From Otis tarda (lineage: Eukaryota; Chordata; Aves; Otidiformes; Otididae): a stretch of 64,000 nucleotides of DNA. Position 1 is the stretch's first letter, and each line of letters starts with the position of its first letter. Below, one piece after another: positions 1 to 11,700 of this stretch. A program made the position numbers and the translations under genes. The stretch covers positions 134,801,053 through 134,865,052 of the forward strand of contig CM048552.1 in assembly GCA_026413225.1 (NCBI GenBank). The letters run 5' to 3'. The notes under the pieces were generated by a model. That model did not search any database. It worked only from the letters and a program-made list of their open reading frames with translations, and had not been told where the DNA came from.

Positions 1-819
1 TTTTAACTAATCTGAAGTGATCCATCCTGTGCATAGTACTCCTGAGGCATTCCTAGAAGCATTCATTTAAGTGATAGTGTTTTGTTGGTAGGGAAGGCTG
101 CATTTCAAGGCTTCCTCGTTATTTCTAGATGTCCCTCAGAGTACGACTGTTAACAAATGCATTTGGTTGCAGAGAACACAGAATAAAAATTACAATGTAA
201 AAAGTACTGTAGCTAATAAGGAAACCCAACCAGGATTTTTTTTTTTAGTCCTTTGCAATGAGTAGGAAATTTAATGTAGCCTGCTGTTCTTTCTGATAAC
301 AGATGGCAAAACAACATCCAGCAGTTGCAATAATTAACTGAAAATACATGCTAAGGTATTATTACTTGACTGTAAGTATCCATTGCTCCCCTTTCAGAAA
401 AGGTTATATATTTCTCTAGGACAGGAAGATGTACCAGAAAGTCCATGTTCACATTTTCCTTTGAAATACAGCCCTTCTGAGTACCACAGCACTGGAGCCA
501 ATGGTCTCCTGTAATTTCTGTTCGCTGCTTCAAAGAGCTGTGTCTCACCAAAAGGCATAATAACAGCAATGTGATAATTGAAAAATGTTTGTGAACTTTC
601 AAAGTGAGGATAATGCTTTAAAATGCTTACAGCTGAAGTTGACTCAGTGATATTATGCTTTTTTAAAATGGTAACGTTTTATTGTATCTACAAAGAGGAG
701 GATCCTTGCTAAAATTGTTCAAATAATCTCGGTTCTGCCCAACACTGGGAAGGGCTCACCTGTAGGACTGGGTCAGGCTCAGGCTTTGTTTTCCTGAGAT
801 CCATTGGCTAATTAGAGAA
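1..819. other. unique non-coding DNA
   Basis: No recognisable gene, repeat family or RNA was seen here. Open frames are short (the longest is about 83 codons, minus strand, 351-602) and carry no recognisable domain or splice context. A T-run sits at about 236-246. The sequence is AT-rich and otherwise featureless. Confidence 0.5.
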
Positions 820-905
820 GGTTCAAAGGAAGAAATCAGGGTTGCTTAGTCTAGGGAAGAGGAGCCCAAGGTGATATACAGTTGTCTTTAGCTATAGAAA
901 AGGTA
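820..905 (+). repeat. old CR1 LINE fragment
   Basis: The stretch around 850-905 resembles the CR1 segment that encodes the end of the reverse transcriptase. It keeps the order 'cttagtctagggaagagga', then 'gcccaaggtgatat', then a decayed 'ctataactacttaaaagg'-like end. It is strongly diverged, so this is a pattern match rather than an alignment. If right, it is much older than the CR1 copies at 25545-26350 and 47547-48701. Confidence 0.4.
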
Positions 906-971
906 TCTACAAAACAAAAGATTAATTAATCAGTCTTTGCCAGCACTGGATTTAGGGGAAAATATAATGCA

Positions 972-1033
972 TTTAAATTAGATTTAATTTTAATTTTTTT
1001 AATTGGATTTAATTTTAATTTTAGATTTGACAT
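972..1033. repeat. AT-rich tandem duplication
   Basis: A 17-base unit starting gatttaattttaat occurs at 981-997 and again, identical, at 1006-1022. The two are separated by a short A/T spacer, giving a 25-base period in an almost pure A/T tract. This looks like local slippage or duplication with no coding content. Confidence 0.7.
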
Positions 1034-1229
1034 TAAAAAAAATCCTAATAATAAGAATAATTGGACACTGGAACAGATTTCTGGAAGGCTATGAAAAAGT
1101 CCGGGCACAGAAAATATTCCCAATACTTCAGTGCTAAGAAAGAGGAGCAGGTGACATTGCACTGGGCGAGGAGGGACTAAATAACCGCCTGGAGCCTTCT
1201 GCACTGCAATTTTCTGTGCTTTTTATGTT

Positions 1230-1372
1230 ATAAAACTACACCTATGGAGTCAAAGAGTAATTTACTGTGCAAGAAATCTCTGGAGGTCATCTGGTCCTAT
1301 TCACCTGCTTAAGCAATGCCAATTTATGTTGCAATTGCCCTGTTCGGTCAGGTTGCTCAGGTCCCTTAGGAC
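1230..1372 (-). repeat. CR1 LINE 3' fragment, diverged
   Basis: Read on the minus strand, this matches the 3' part of CR1. The plus-strand order is 'ctctggaggtcatctggtcc', then 'cacctgcttaag', then 'tcaggttgctcagg', which is the usual reverse complement of the CR1 tail (ggtcatctagtccaa, ctgctcaagcagg, ggttgctcagg). The extreme 3' repeat is lost. It is an old copy of a different CR1 subfamily from the two long copies in this window. Confidence 0.55.
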
Positions 1373-1816
1373 TCTATTTTTTTGCTATTATTTGAAAAGG
1401 ATAGTATCCATCATGGTTTGTATGGTCTTTTCTGTAATCAATATTCTATCTTCTCCTGCTTTCCTCCTGAATTCTTAATAACTCAGAACTTTGTGCATCC
1501 TTGTGTACTGGCCTTCTCATCAAAAGGACAGGCATCTTTCACAATCTGTACACATGGATACTGATGTAACTGCATCTTCAGATTCCTGTGCCTGAAGAAG
1601 CAGCAATGGACACTATTGCACATGGAGATAGAAAATTTATCAAAGCACTATTAAGAAGGTAGTATAAATCTATGTTGTGTGTTGTGGTCTTGTTTAGCGG
1701 GGGGGGCGGGGGCCTAAGGTGGTAGCTTCTGTAGGAAGCTGCTAGAAGTTGCTCCCCTTTGTTCAGCGGACTCGGCCGGGCCTAGGGCGGACCTGCTGCT
1801 GGCCAACGCCGAGCTG

Positions 1817-1866
1817 ATTGGTAGCAGAATGTTCCGTGATAACGCCACTGCGATAACGTATTTAAG
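1817..1866 (+). promoter_or_regulatory. LTR promoter: CCAAT and TATA boxes
   Basis: ATTGG (inverted CCAAT) at 1817-1821 is followed 38 bases later by TATTTAAG at 1859-1866. This is the normal spacing for a retroviral U3 promoter. Transcription, if any, would start about 25-30 bases downstream, in or just after the 18-A tract. Both boxes look intact; activity is inference. Confidence 0.5.
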
Positions 1867-2645
1867 AAGGGAAAAAAAAAAAAAAAAAAGAGAAGAGAAG
1901 ATGTGGAGAAGCTGAGCGGGGGCAGAGGCGCAGAGGGGGAGGTGCGAGCCTTGTGGGCCTTGCAGGCCTCACCCTCTGGCCTTTTGCCAGGCAGCCGATT
2001 GGGCCCAACTCAGCCCGGCCCAGCTGCAAGAAGTGGAGAGGAGATGAGCTGGATGATGTGAAGAGATCCCAAGAGGCGTCTGCCAGCCTGTTGTGAAGAA
2101 CTTTTCTTGTGAGAGAAACAGCTGCAGATGCCAAGGTCAGTTCAGAAGGAGGGGGAGGAGTAATGCAGCTCCTGGCCAAGATTCCCCTGCAGCCTGTGGT
2201 GATGACCATGGTGGAGCAGGTTGTCCCCCTGCAGCCCATGGAGGTCCACGGAGGAGCAGAGATCCATCTGGAGCCCATGAAGGACCCCACAGTGGGGGAG
2301 ATGGATGCCTGAAGGTGGCTGTGGCCTGTGGAGGGCCCACTGGGGCAGCTGTTCTGGAGAGACTGCACCCCGTGGAAGAGATGGCCCACGCTGGAGCAGT
2401 TTCACGAAGGACTGTGGCATATGAGTGGGACCCCACAATGGAGCAGGGGAAGAATGTGAGGAGTTCTTCCCCCGACTATGAAGCAGTGGCGTAAAACGAT
2501 GCATGATGAACTGACCGCGACCCCCATTCCCTCTTCCTCCCTGTGCCACTCGAGGGGGAAGGTAGTAGAGATAATGTTAAGCTCGGGAAGTGGAAGGGGT
2601 AGGGGGAGGTTATCTTGTTCTTTGTCTCGTTATCCTGCTGTTTGT

Positions 2646-2651
2646 AATAAA
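2646..2651 (+). terminator. LTR polyadenylation signal AATAAA
   Basis: A canonical AATAAA precedes the U5-like tail, with a TG-rich stretch just downstream (tctgttttgcccataatgg). This is the expected order R then U5 for the LTR at 1673-2834. Confidence 0.55.
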
Positions 2652-2834
2652 TGAATAGTTTTCCCCAAGTCAAGTCTGTTTTGCCCATAATGGTAACTTT
2701 AAGGATTTTCTCCCTGTCCTTATCTCAAACCTGGAGCCGTTTTCCTTATATCATCTCTCCCTATTCTCTCGGAGGGTGGGGGGAGTGAGAGAGAGACTGC
2801 GCAGTCTGGTCCCAGTTGAGGCTGAACTACGACA

Positions 2835-4060
2835 CTGCGGAAGCAATGTTTGGAATCGGTGCACTTCTGGGTAATTATTTTTCTGAATATATCTCACAGT
2901 GTTCTTGTCTTTAAACCTCTTGATTTACAAACGTTGTGAGATGTTTTCATAAACCAAAAGGTTTAAAGACCGGAACTCCAAGGAGCAGCTCCAGCAAAAA
3001 GTGACCTGCTTTTCCTAGAAGCATCAATCGCTTAATCAACAGGAATGACTTAGGAGAGACCCATCCTGCTGAGTTTCAAACACCGCTCAGCTCTACAAAC
3101 ACCAGACAGAAAGCACTCAAGGAACATCCCTCCTGGTTTCCCCTATTCAAAGTATTAAATGTCATTAGAGCCAATAAAGATAATACAGGTTTCATTTTAG
3201 CTGCGTAACTTTCATCCACAAATGCAAAAACTGTAACTAATAATTTCACCAGTCTAAATGGTCAAATAGATTGGAGCCTGGAACTTAGGAGCACAATAAT
3301 ATACACAGCTGCCATCCAGCAACCGAAAAGGTTTCCTTAGAGCCTTCCTGTTCTTTTTCAATAATCCCTGTAATGTAAATATTAAGAACACTATGGAAAG
3401 TAAATGTTCAGCTATGGGGATTTTCAAATTTGCAATGAAAGCATGAAGTGTATGAGAATTATTTCTAGTTGGATAACATCTTTGTGTGTTAAAGATTAGT
3501 TGGGTTAGGAATTTAAACTTGTCGTCTTACTTCTCACCTTGAGAAGCATGATGTCCTGATTTTCCGTGTAAAAACAAAAGTCACCATTGCCTTCATTGAA
3601 GTTTCTAGGCACTTAGAACTTTTGGGACTCGATTTAAACCAAGTCAGTTCAGCAACACATTTGTCCTAGATAAAGCCCAAGCAATAGGCACCATTCTTAA
3701 AAGAGATCTGGAGATAAACATTGCTTCAGATTGCCTTGAAGTCTTTATCATTAGATTTAGGCAAGATAAATGTCTGTTAAGAATGATGAAAGGTGAAAAC
3801 TTTCTCCCTGTTCTTTAGGAGAAGGATTGGACTTCCTACCCTTCAAGTCTTTGATGATATTATCAATGCATACGGATTTGTGTAATAAGGCTTCCTTTGC
3901 CTCATAGAAATAAATAAAAAATTGTAATATTAGGTTATTGTGGAATTTTCAGCTTCCTAATTTGATGTGTATTCTTGGAATAGCTCTTCAAAGTAGTCTA
4001 CTGTTAATATTGTACCTTTTGCAGAATTATAGTCTAGTCCCAAAGACACAGAATCAATCA
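2835..4060. other. unique non-coding DNA
   Basis: No gene or repeat family was recognised. Reading frames are short in all six frames, and no splice-bounded coding block stands out. Confidence 0.5.
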
Positions 4061-4261
4061 GAAAATTTTTACAATGAGGGTGGTGAAACACTGGAACAGG
4101 TTGCCCAGAGAGGTCATGGATGCCCCATCCCTGGAAACATTCAAGGCCAGGTTGGACGGGGCTCTGAACAACCTGATCTAGTTGGAGACGTCCCTGCTCC
4201 TTGCAGGAGCTAGATGACCTTTGAAGGTCCCTTCCAACCCTAACCATTCTATGATTCTATC
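4061..4261 (+). mobile_element. CR1 LINE, 5'-truncated 3' tail
   Basis: The last 200 bases or so of a CR1 element: the codons for the end of ORF2 (matching ...RVV.HWNRLPREV.DAPSL...), then the 3' UTR, ending in about two ATTCTATG units (ccattctatgattctat). It aligns by eye with 48480-48690 with few differences. Severe 5' truncation is normal for CR1. It has no promoter or catalytic region and cannot move on its own. Confidence 0.92.
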
Positions 4262-7200
4262 AATGTATTTATTTTTAATATGCAGAATAGTGAATTTGTG
4301 AAGAACAATTTTGGTATTTTTAGGGAACTGGAGATATACCAACACTACTGCTACTAAGATTTTTTTCCTAATTACAATGTTGAACATGGTTAATTTCATA
4401 CTAGCCATGAGATTTTACAATAGGTTTTAATATACTGTGAACCTACACTTCCACATTATATCAGAATCAGAAGTGATAATTGCATTGTATCATCCTACAA
4501 TAATGGTCCAATTAACCTATCATACTCTGCTCTAGTAGATCCCATTTTGACGCAGTACCTTTGTCTAGTTAAAAGAAAAATAGATTAGGTTCACAGTAAG
4601 CATTAGATAAGTAGATAATTCCCCACTTCCTATGCCAGAGACAACATTAAGTCCTAAATGAAATTACTGTTTTTCTCCTATCTGGGTCGTCCAAGGAAGG
4701 ATACCATGGAGTATTCTGGAATATCACCAACAAAGGTCTATCTGCGATGAGGATTATATAATTAAACAGAAAAATCTTGCCAGTAGCCTTCCTCTATTGG
4801 TCTAAGGTTCATGCTGAAGAAAATATGTTGGGTTTCTACAGCTGCTACAAACATCTTGATTTTGGGGACCAGTTTCTCCCACTGAAAACTGATTTCCATA
4901 GACCCATTTCTTGGCATTTTCCCATTTTCTTGCAGTATATTTCCCTTTTGGGATTTCTGAAGTGCACTTATATTTCAAATGAACTTACACTGAAAAGACA
5001 TTTCCACAATCTGCCAGAAGCTCACCATGAAATCATGTGCAATGTGGCTACCATGAGGGCACCCTTTGGTCAGTGCTCCCACATTCACTTAGGGCTACAC
5101 CTAAGTAAGCGTTTGTTGAACATGTCCTTTACATAAAATTGTCTTGACTTTTCACTGAGAAATACGGTCCTACTCCATGTTAGAGCTGCACAGGTAAAGA
5201 GAAGAGGAAGGACTTTGGAACACATTTTCTGATGGATAAACGTAGAATGAGAGAACCAGAACAAATCAGTTCATAAGGAAAAATGAATCTTAATTTATAT
5301 AAAGCCATTTCACACTGAGAAGATCACAATAGACGAACATCCATACATTATGGCATAAATGTAGAGTGGTAACCTCAGTGTTCTGTCTGTGATTTCCCCT
5401 CCTCAGTTCAATTCAAGGTTAAACTTAAAGTTATCCTGCTTAACTTGGTGTATTACAAGTATTGCAGCTGTTATATTCATAATCCACCCCTATTTCCATG
5501 AGTGGATGGGTTCAAAAGCATTCACTCTTTTTCCAAAAGGGAGACGCAGGAAGGAATTTTTCTTTCTGCTGGCAGGGTGCTGTGGATTATTTTCACTGAA
5601 ACCAGCTTTTTCAATGTTTTTTGATGTAAATGTGAATCTTCTAGACTTATTTGAGGATGATATTTTTTTTTCTGTCCCAAAACTTAGGGGAACTGTAAGA
5701 ACTGAAACATAGAAATAATTGCCATTAAAAGGCTGAGAAATCATTAGGGGAAGATGAAGACTTCTATGGAGGCAGAATAATGAAAAATGAAACTGGCATG
5801 CACTAGCACTATTTTGGAGAGGAGTTAACAGATAAGATAGAAATAAAAGAGGAAATATTTAAGAATTAAGGATGCCTCAAAAGTAGGCAAATTAATCTAT
5901 CCTACTGAAAAAGAGAGTTAAAAGTAAAAAAAATGGCAGAATTTATGCTTCAGGAGTGCATACTGACTTGAAATGTGGAAAAATGTTTTATACAAAATAG
6001 AGATGATAAACTTGTTTTGCTTATTACTGTCACTAACTAATATCTAAACTCAAGTTTGCAGAGTATAATTGGCAGATTTCCATTTATACCAATTTCTTGT
6101 TTCCTTCACATTTCTGTTCCTGGTATCAGCAAAAAGAAGTGCTAATTAACCTTAGCAGCAAAGCAATGCAAGACCATGCTCTGAATTCAGAATGTCTTCT
6201 GACAGGGGAGTGCAATCTGCAGTAAATTGTGAGTAATGCTGGCCTGTCAATTAAATAGGACAAGATAGGGAAAGAGGGCAGAAGATCTTCATATTGTTTT
6301 CTTGAACTGAAAAGATCGACAACTCAGTCAGTCAGAAATAATTGTCTGCATTACTGCCTGCAATTACTTTTAATGGGACTGTGATACTATCTGCGCACTG
6401 TGCCTGTACAGTACTTGCGAGCCAGAGAGATGAAACAGTATTTGTTCAGCTTTGTGAAAGAGATTAATCAAGGAGAGATGTTTCACTGCAAAATTGTAGG
6501 TGGGTTCCAGAAAGAAATTCACAAAACACAGATTTTCTGTACATTGTCTGGAAACAAGCACAACAGACTTCTGAATCGGGCCAGAATTATTCAAGGCTGT
6601 TATATTAGGCTTGGATAACAACAGTAATGCTGCGCATGGGCTGGCCGAATAAAACTTAGCTGAAGACATTTCTGTATATTTGCTTTTTAAAATTTTTGTA
6701 GTAATAACCATTCTTATAACCTTGAGCAGCTAATCAAATTCTAGGAAGGGAGGCATCGTGCTTAAGAAGTGCTGCCTTTCCGTGGAGGGGAATTTTCAAT
6801 TCTAATGAAAAACTGGATAAGATGGATGAAAACTGACAAAGATCTGTATGTTTCTTACCTGTTGTTTAGTTAGTGGAAGTGATTTGTATTTTGACTTTTT
6901 TTTTTTTAGGAGAACAATTTTTTCTTGATCTCCTCATAATTTTTAAATTATTTTTGCATATCTCATTAGATTTTTATGTGTTTTTCATAAGCAGTCATTT
7001 TTTTCTTGTTTGCCACCTGCTCTTACAAAGTTCATACCAATTAGAAAGTGGAAAAATAACATTTCTAGAAATAGAGTTCCAGAATTCCACTGATATTTTC
7101 AACATGTGGGATCAAGTGACTGGGGCATGTGAGGCATTTTTGTTTGTTTGTTTTTCTGCAGTAAATAAGCATTTAATTATAAGTTTGTTAATTTATCAAA

Positions 7201-7973
7201 TTAAATACACATTAATTAAAATTTAACAGCAAGCTAGAAAAGATTATAAACACCACAAGCCTCATTATTTTTCTGATAATGAAAGTTTCACATACACAAA
7301 CAAAAGTTTATTAAAAAACACATGCACAAAAGGGGACAATTATGGATGGCATACTTGTCCGAGAATTAAATAGAAATATCATCATTAATTTCAATGGATT
7401 TATAAGTTTTTTGCTGTTGTATTTTCTTATTTAATCTGCTGAGGTCTCTTCGATTAAAGCATCTACTGCTTGTTGTCCAAATCATCTCATGATTTTGCTA
7501 ATTAATAATTTAAATATCTATTTGTGCCAGTAATGGGAAGAATTTCAGTTCTGAAGCTGAAAATTATTAGTCTCAGTTCTATAGAGACAGGTTACTCCAA
7601 GAAATTTTTTTAAATCCCATATACTGACCAATGAAGTGCTCTGTTTTCTCAAGGGTTTTCTACGCTTACTGTCAGAATCAAGTTCTTTCACCTTGTAGTA
7701 CTCTTTAAGGAACGTATTTCATTCCCGTAGGAAGCATGTTCGGTGTAAACCCAGTCTGCATAACGTCTGTGCACTGAATTTAAGATTTCTACTAAGAAAA
7801 ATAAGATCCAAGACCCCTTGTACTGTTTGACTACTGTCAAAAACAAACTCTGTTTTTTGTTATCAGGGGCCTGCCTCTAGGTTTATATTGGAGGTATGAA
7901 GAGAAATTCCTTGCCATACATTAGCTGAAAATAAATGCCCTCTGGCATTCCTGTGACCACCCCAATATCTTAC
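4262..7973. other. unique non-coding DNA
   Basis: AT-rich unique sequence. Several frames of 100-120 codons occur by chance (for example 4777-5136 plus and 6873-7226 plus) without recognisable domains, Kozak context or splice partners. A T-run lies at about 6895-6908 next to an AT-rich stretch up to about 7230. No repeat family was recognised. Confidence 0.45.
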
Positions 7974-8562
7974 CTTTCAGAAACAATTTGTTCACACATT
8001 TTGCAAGAGCAAGGAAGCATGAAATGACTTGTCCCTAGCATCACGACAATGTCAGGAAAGTTCCCAGCTTGTGCTTGATCTATCGTTTGTATTTCTAATT
8101 CAAGCAGCAGAATTCCAACACCATCAACTCTTCCCCTGAAATTACTTGCAATCACCTGCAAACACTTGTGGTTTTTTCTCACTCTTAACAAAAAGGTGGA
8201 CATTCAGCTTAATATAATTTCCAAGTTGCAAGTACTGCTGTGTTTCTCCAGTCGCTAGGATGCCATCCAAATCATACCATGTAGCAGCTGCTCTACAGTC
8301 ATTTGAAAAAAACACACTGCTGCATGCCTGCATCCCAGGGCAACAAGTCACACTGGAATAATCCTTTTAATAACTGATGGCAAGGCAGGGTGACCAGCCG
8401 GCACTGCCTTCTGGTAAGCGATGATGGAGCTCGGTGAGCCCCTGTCCTCCTGTGACGCCCTGAGTGAAGGGGGCATTGATCCATGTCCGAGGAAAGATTA
8501 ATTGCTACTTTATAATCCTCATAAACTGGTACACCACCATCTGTTTTCACTGCAGTACACAT
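7974..8562 (-). pseudogene. possible decayed coding block, family unknown
   Basis: On the minus strand three overlapping frames (8562-8299, 8351-8142, 8203-7970) give unusually protein-like text with many cysteines, for example 'NDCRAAATWYDLDG', 'LQLGNYIKLNVHLF' and 'GGVPVYEDYKVAINLSSD'. The frames hand over to one another at a T-rich run near 8310 and again between 8203 and 8142. A frame change is needed at each, as in a pseudogene with small indels. A splice-acceptor-like ttattccag ends at 8353 and a donor-like gaaag|gtaaga falls at 7974/7973, framing a 379-base block. Cysteine spacing loosely recalls extracellular (ZP-like) domains, but I cannot name a family. It could equally be chance. 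Confidence 0.18.
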
Positions 8563-8665
8563 ACAGTAGGGAAGATCATCCCTTCATTTTCTACCTCCCT
8601 GCTGTTTCACAGAGGCTGTTCTTGTGGAAGCTTTTGAGGCGGCTTTCTGTGAAGCCACTCTGTTT

Positions 8666-8704
8666 TTGGACTTGACTTTTAGACTCGACTTTTGGACTCC
8701 ACAG
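8666..8704. repeat. 13-base unit, three tandem copies
   Basis: Three adjacent 13-base units: ttggacttgactt (8666-8678), ttagactcgactt (8679-8691) and ttggactccacag (8692-8704). Each begins TTRGACT. It is a small diverged minisatellite with no coding link. Confidence 0.8.
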
Positions 8705-11700
8705 TGTTAACAGAGCCTCCTCCTACGGCAAACATGGACATTTGCTCAATGAGCAGCTCCCTACTGCCTGAGCATGCTGCCCAGCGCCCGACCTCTCTCA
8801 GCTTCCGAGTCCAGTTTGTGTAGCAGACTCTCGTGAAACTCCAGACCCTCACCTACTGCGATTGCCTAATGCCCCCGTACCTGCTGTCAGTCCCCAGCAG
8901 CAGGCAGACCGGTACAGGAGGGTACCTGAAGGCTCCAGTCTAACACAGCGTTGTGTGTCCACCTGGCTTCACGCCAGTATATGGCTCCGCTGAACTGCAT
9001 GGGGTTGTACTGATGGCAGTGGTAACATCAAGCTGCCAAAGCACGCTGAAGGTGCATACTTCTGTCCAATACTTGCGTTTTCTGTCCTCCTGTATTGCTG
9101 CTAACTGAACTAGGATGACCAGTTTTTGAAATGAAGAGCACAGATAGCTCATTTCTTCAGAGAACTAGAAAGCAGCAGTCGCATCAAAGAATTTAGTATC
9201 ACAAATACTGCGATTTTCTTAAACTGAAAAACACAGATGGTGTGGCAAACTCTTTGGCAGTTACTCCTTTACTCTGGCTAACTAAGAAACTGATGAAATG
9301 GCACATATTTAATGATATTCTCATTTTCAAACCACAGTTTTAATGTTTTTCAGGGTAGTAACAGACTGTGCTATTCTTTTTAGCTACAATGGTAAGTAAG
9401 GAGTTGTTTGTTTTGCTATACCTAGAGGTCTCATGAGGTCTATTAATAAAAATAGTCTCTGGCATTGAAATAAAAGCAGCAAACTTTCAGAGTATCTCAT
9501 CATGTCCAGATATTTTATTTTCAAGTTAACTGATCTCACCTCATAGAGGTGACATTTAGCTACCATTAACTTAAAAAAACCAGAAGATAAAAACCAACCC
9601 AAAGCTGGTAGGTCTTCAACTTGTGTGTGCCTCAAGTAAGGAGAAGACATATACAATCTATGCAATCTTTCACAGCTAAATATAAACATACAAATATACA
9701 AACGCTAGAACAAGCCTTGTCTACTTAATACAAAATAAAATGAAAAGTAATACAAAACTAAGAGAGATAACTTGGAAAAAACATTTGCGAAAGGCTTTAA
9801 CAACTCACTTTCAACAGACTCGATTACTAGTGCTTCATTTATTTAATGGCCACAGATGCAAGTAGTAGCAGTGAGAAGCAAAGTGTAACAGGGAAGGCCA
9901 ACTTTTAGGAATTTTTAGGTGAGAAGAAAGAAGGACCCCTTAGCACAAGCTACCCTCTATCCTGACCTTTGTACTTCTCTTCATGTTTTTCTCTTTTCAA
10001 CTGTTAACTTGGTCCTGCAAAAATTCATCTTTACAGAGAATTTAACTTTTTTTTCATTTTCTCCTATATCTAAACACAGGTGAAATTTGTCCTGCAGCAG
10101 CAGTTGACTCCAAATGTCTCTGTCGTACCACTGTGGTGCCCAACGGCGGCCACAGGAGCTTCCTGTTCACCATCAGCTAGTTCAGCCCTTGAGGCATCTA
10201 TATGGCTCTCCTGGAACGCCGTCCTGTGCTACCTTCCCTTGTCTTGTTGGTGAACCCAGTGCAGCCGTCATGAGATGATCTGGCTTTTTCCTGTGGCAAA
10301 GTCCTCACACAGATGTGATAGCTTATGGGAGAGATTGGAAGGGGGAAGATGAGCTCCTTCCAGCTGCATCCTGAAGAAGAGCCGTGCTACTTTTCAGTCA
10401 TAGTACAAAACATGTATTTTTATATAATGACGCCAGAGAACAAGATAAGATCATGCACAATCACACTGCAAACCAACAGGTCATCACTGAGGGCCTCATG
10501 CACTGTGCATTATGTTATGATATAGAGCACGCTGAAATTTTATAAATCTTGCTACAGAGAAACAAGATTCAATCCCAGTTACTTCTAGAAATGTCTTTCC
10601 TCTTTCTAATTGTTTTGTTAGAAACTAATCCCATTCTCTACACAATTTAACAGTAAACTTCCTGTCCTATTTTCAGGACAAGAAAAATTGTTCACAGGAA
10701 AAAAGTAGACGCTTGAAAGAGTCAAGCCTGAAATACAGGTCAGCAGGCTTGAGCAGGAGACTGGAAATTAGGAAACTGCTGAAACTGTTTGTGCAGGGAA
10801 AAGCCTTTAAGATTACACGAACTTAAGATAAACTATTGGTCACGGAAGTCAATTTTACCCTTTTCTCTTCAGTGGTCTGGAATTTCACTTCTACTGTATA
10901 CAGGAAAAAAAAATAGCTATCTATACATTTTACTTGTTACCAGCAAATTCCTATAAAATAACACTGTCTCCATGCCATATAGATAAGTGCTCTGGCTTAT
11001 TCTTCTCTAAACTAGATACTTGTCTATTAAGCAACATGAGCACTGCACGTCTACCCCAGCTCATTTTCAGCTGAGTCACAGAACAGCTTGCATCCCTACA
11101 CCTAAGCTTTCCACTCCACAAAACCGGAACAGCCTTATCCATATAACCTATTAGGAATGATCCATGACCCATGCTGTTCCCTAAGCTGCCTTTGGCCTTG
11201 CATGAAGAGTACTTGTTGACCAGTAAAACTGTACCAGAGAATGTGCTAACGATTTGACAGGATTGGGGTCTGCTTACCTGTGTCATGCCCTTACTTAATG
11301 GACACCACGCCCTGCCATGAACCGAAACAGACCCGAAGATCATGAAGTCCAGCTGCTGCCAGGATATAGCAATTGCATCTTAAAGGGCTCTTATTAAACT
11401 CATTGGTCTCCATTTTAAAAGCCGTGTGGACTTTTCTCACTCTGATGCCGAAATGGTCAGAGACCTGGAGTAGAAAAACTGTCTTCTTCTCAAAATGGGC
11501 ATGCCACAAGACTTCCAAGCCTTATAATTTATGACCAGATAGCTCTTTAAGGTGGAAAATTCAAATGTCAGAAGTCTGAAAACAAGCCTACAGCCAGTCC
11601 ATGGGGGGAAAGCACATCCTTCCTCCCAATCTTGTTTTCCCAGACAGCAGTATTTTGTGACTTCTGGGCTCCAACAAAACTCTGTCATGCAAATTTCTTT

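Larger units (their letters stand above)
1673..2834 (+). mobile_element. solo LTR of an avian endogenous retrovirus
   Basis: About 1.16 kb resembling an avian ERV LTR family known from many bird genomes. It starts with a TG-rich end near 1673-1681 and has a G-rich tract (1697-1713). An inverted CCAAT box (1817-1821), a TATA-like TATTTAAG (1859-1866) and an 18-A run (1872-1889) follow. Next comes a long GC-rich transcribed part with repeated 'cccatggaggtccac'-type units (about 2190-2420), a poly(A) signal AATAAA (2646-2651), and a U5 end reading ctgtccttatctc (2714) to actacgaca (2834). No gag, pol or env lies on either side, so it is a solo LTR. The 5' edge is uncertain by about 8 bases, and I see no clear target-site duplication. 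Open frames inside it, such as plus-strand 2093-2494 (133 codons), are by-products of its GC-rich repeats and show no retroviral domain. Confidence 0.75.

Noticed and set aside
2093..2494. 133-codon plus-strand open frame
   Set aside because: Lies entirely inside the LTR at 1673-2834, has GC-rich repeat-driven composition, no viral or cellular domain, and overlapping frames on both strands are equally open.
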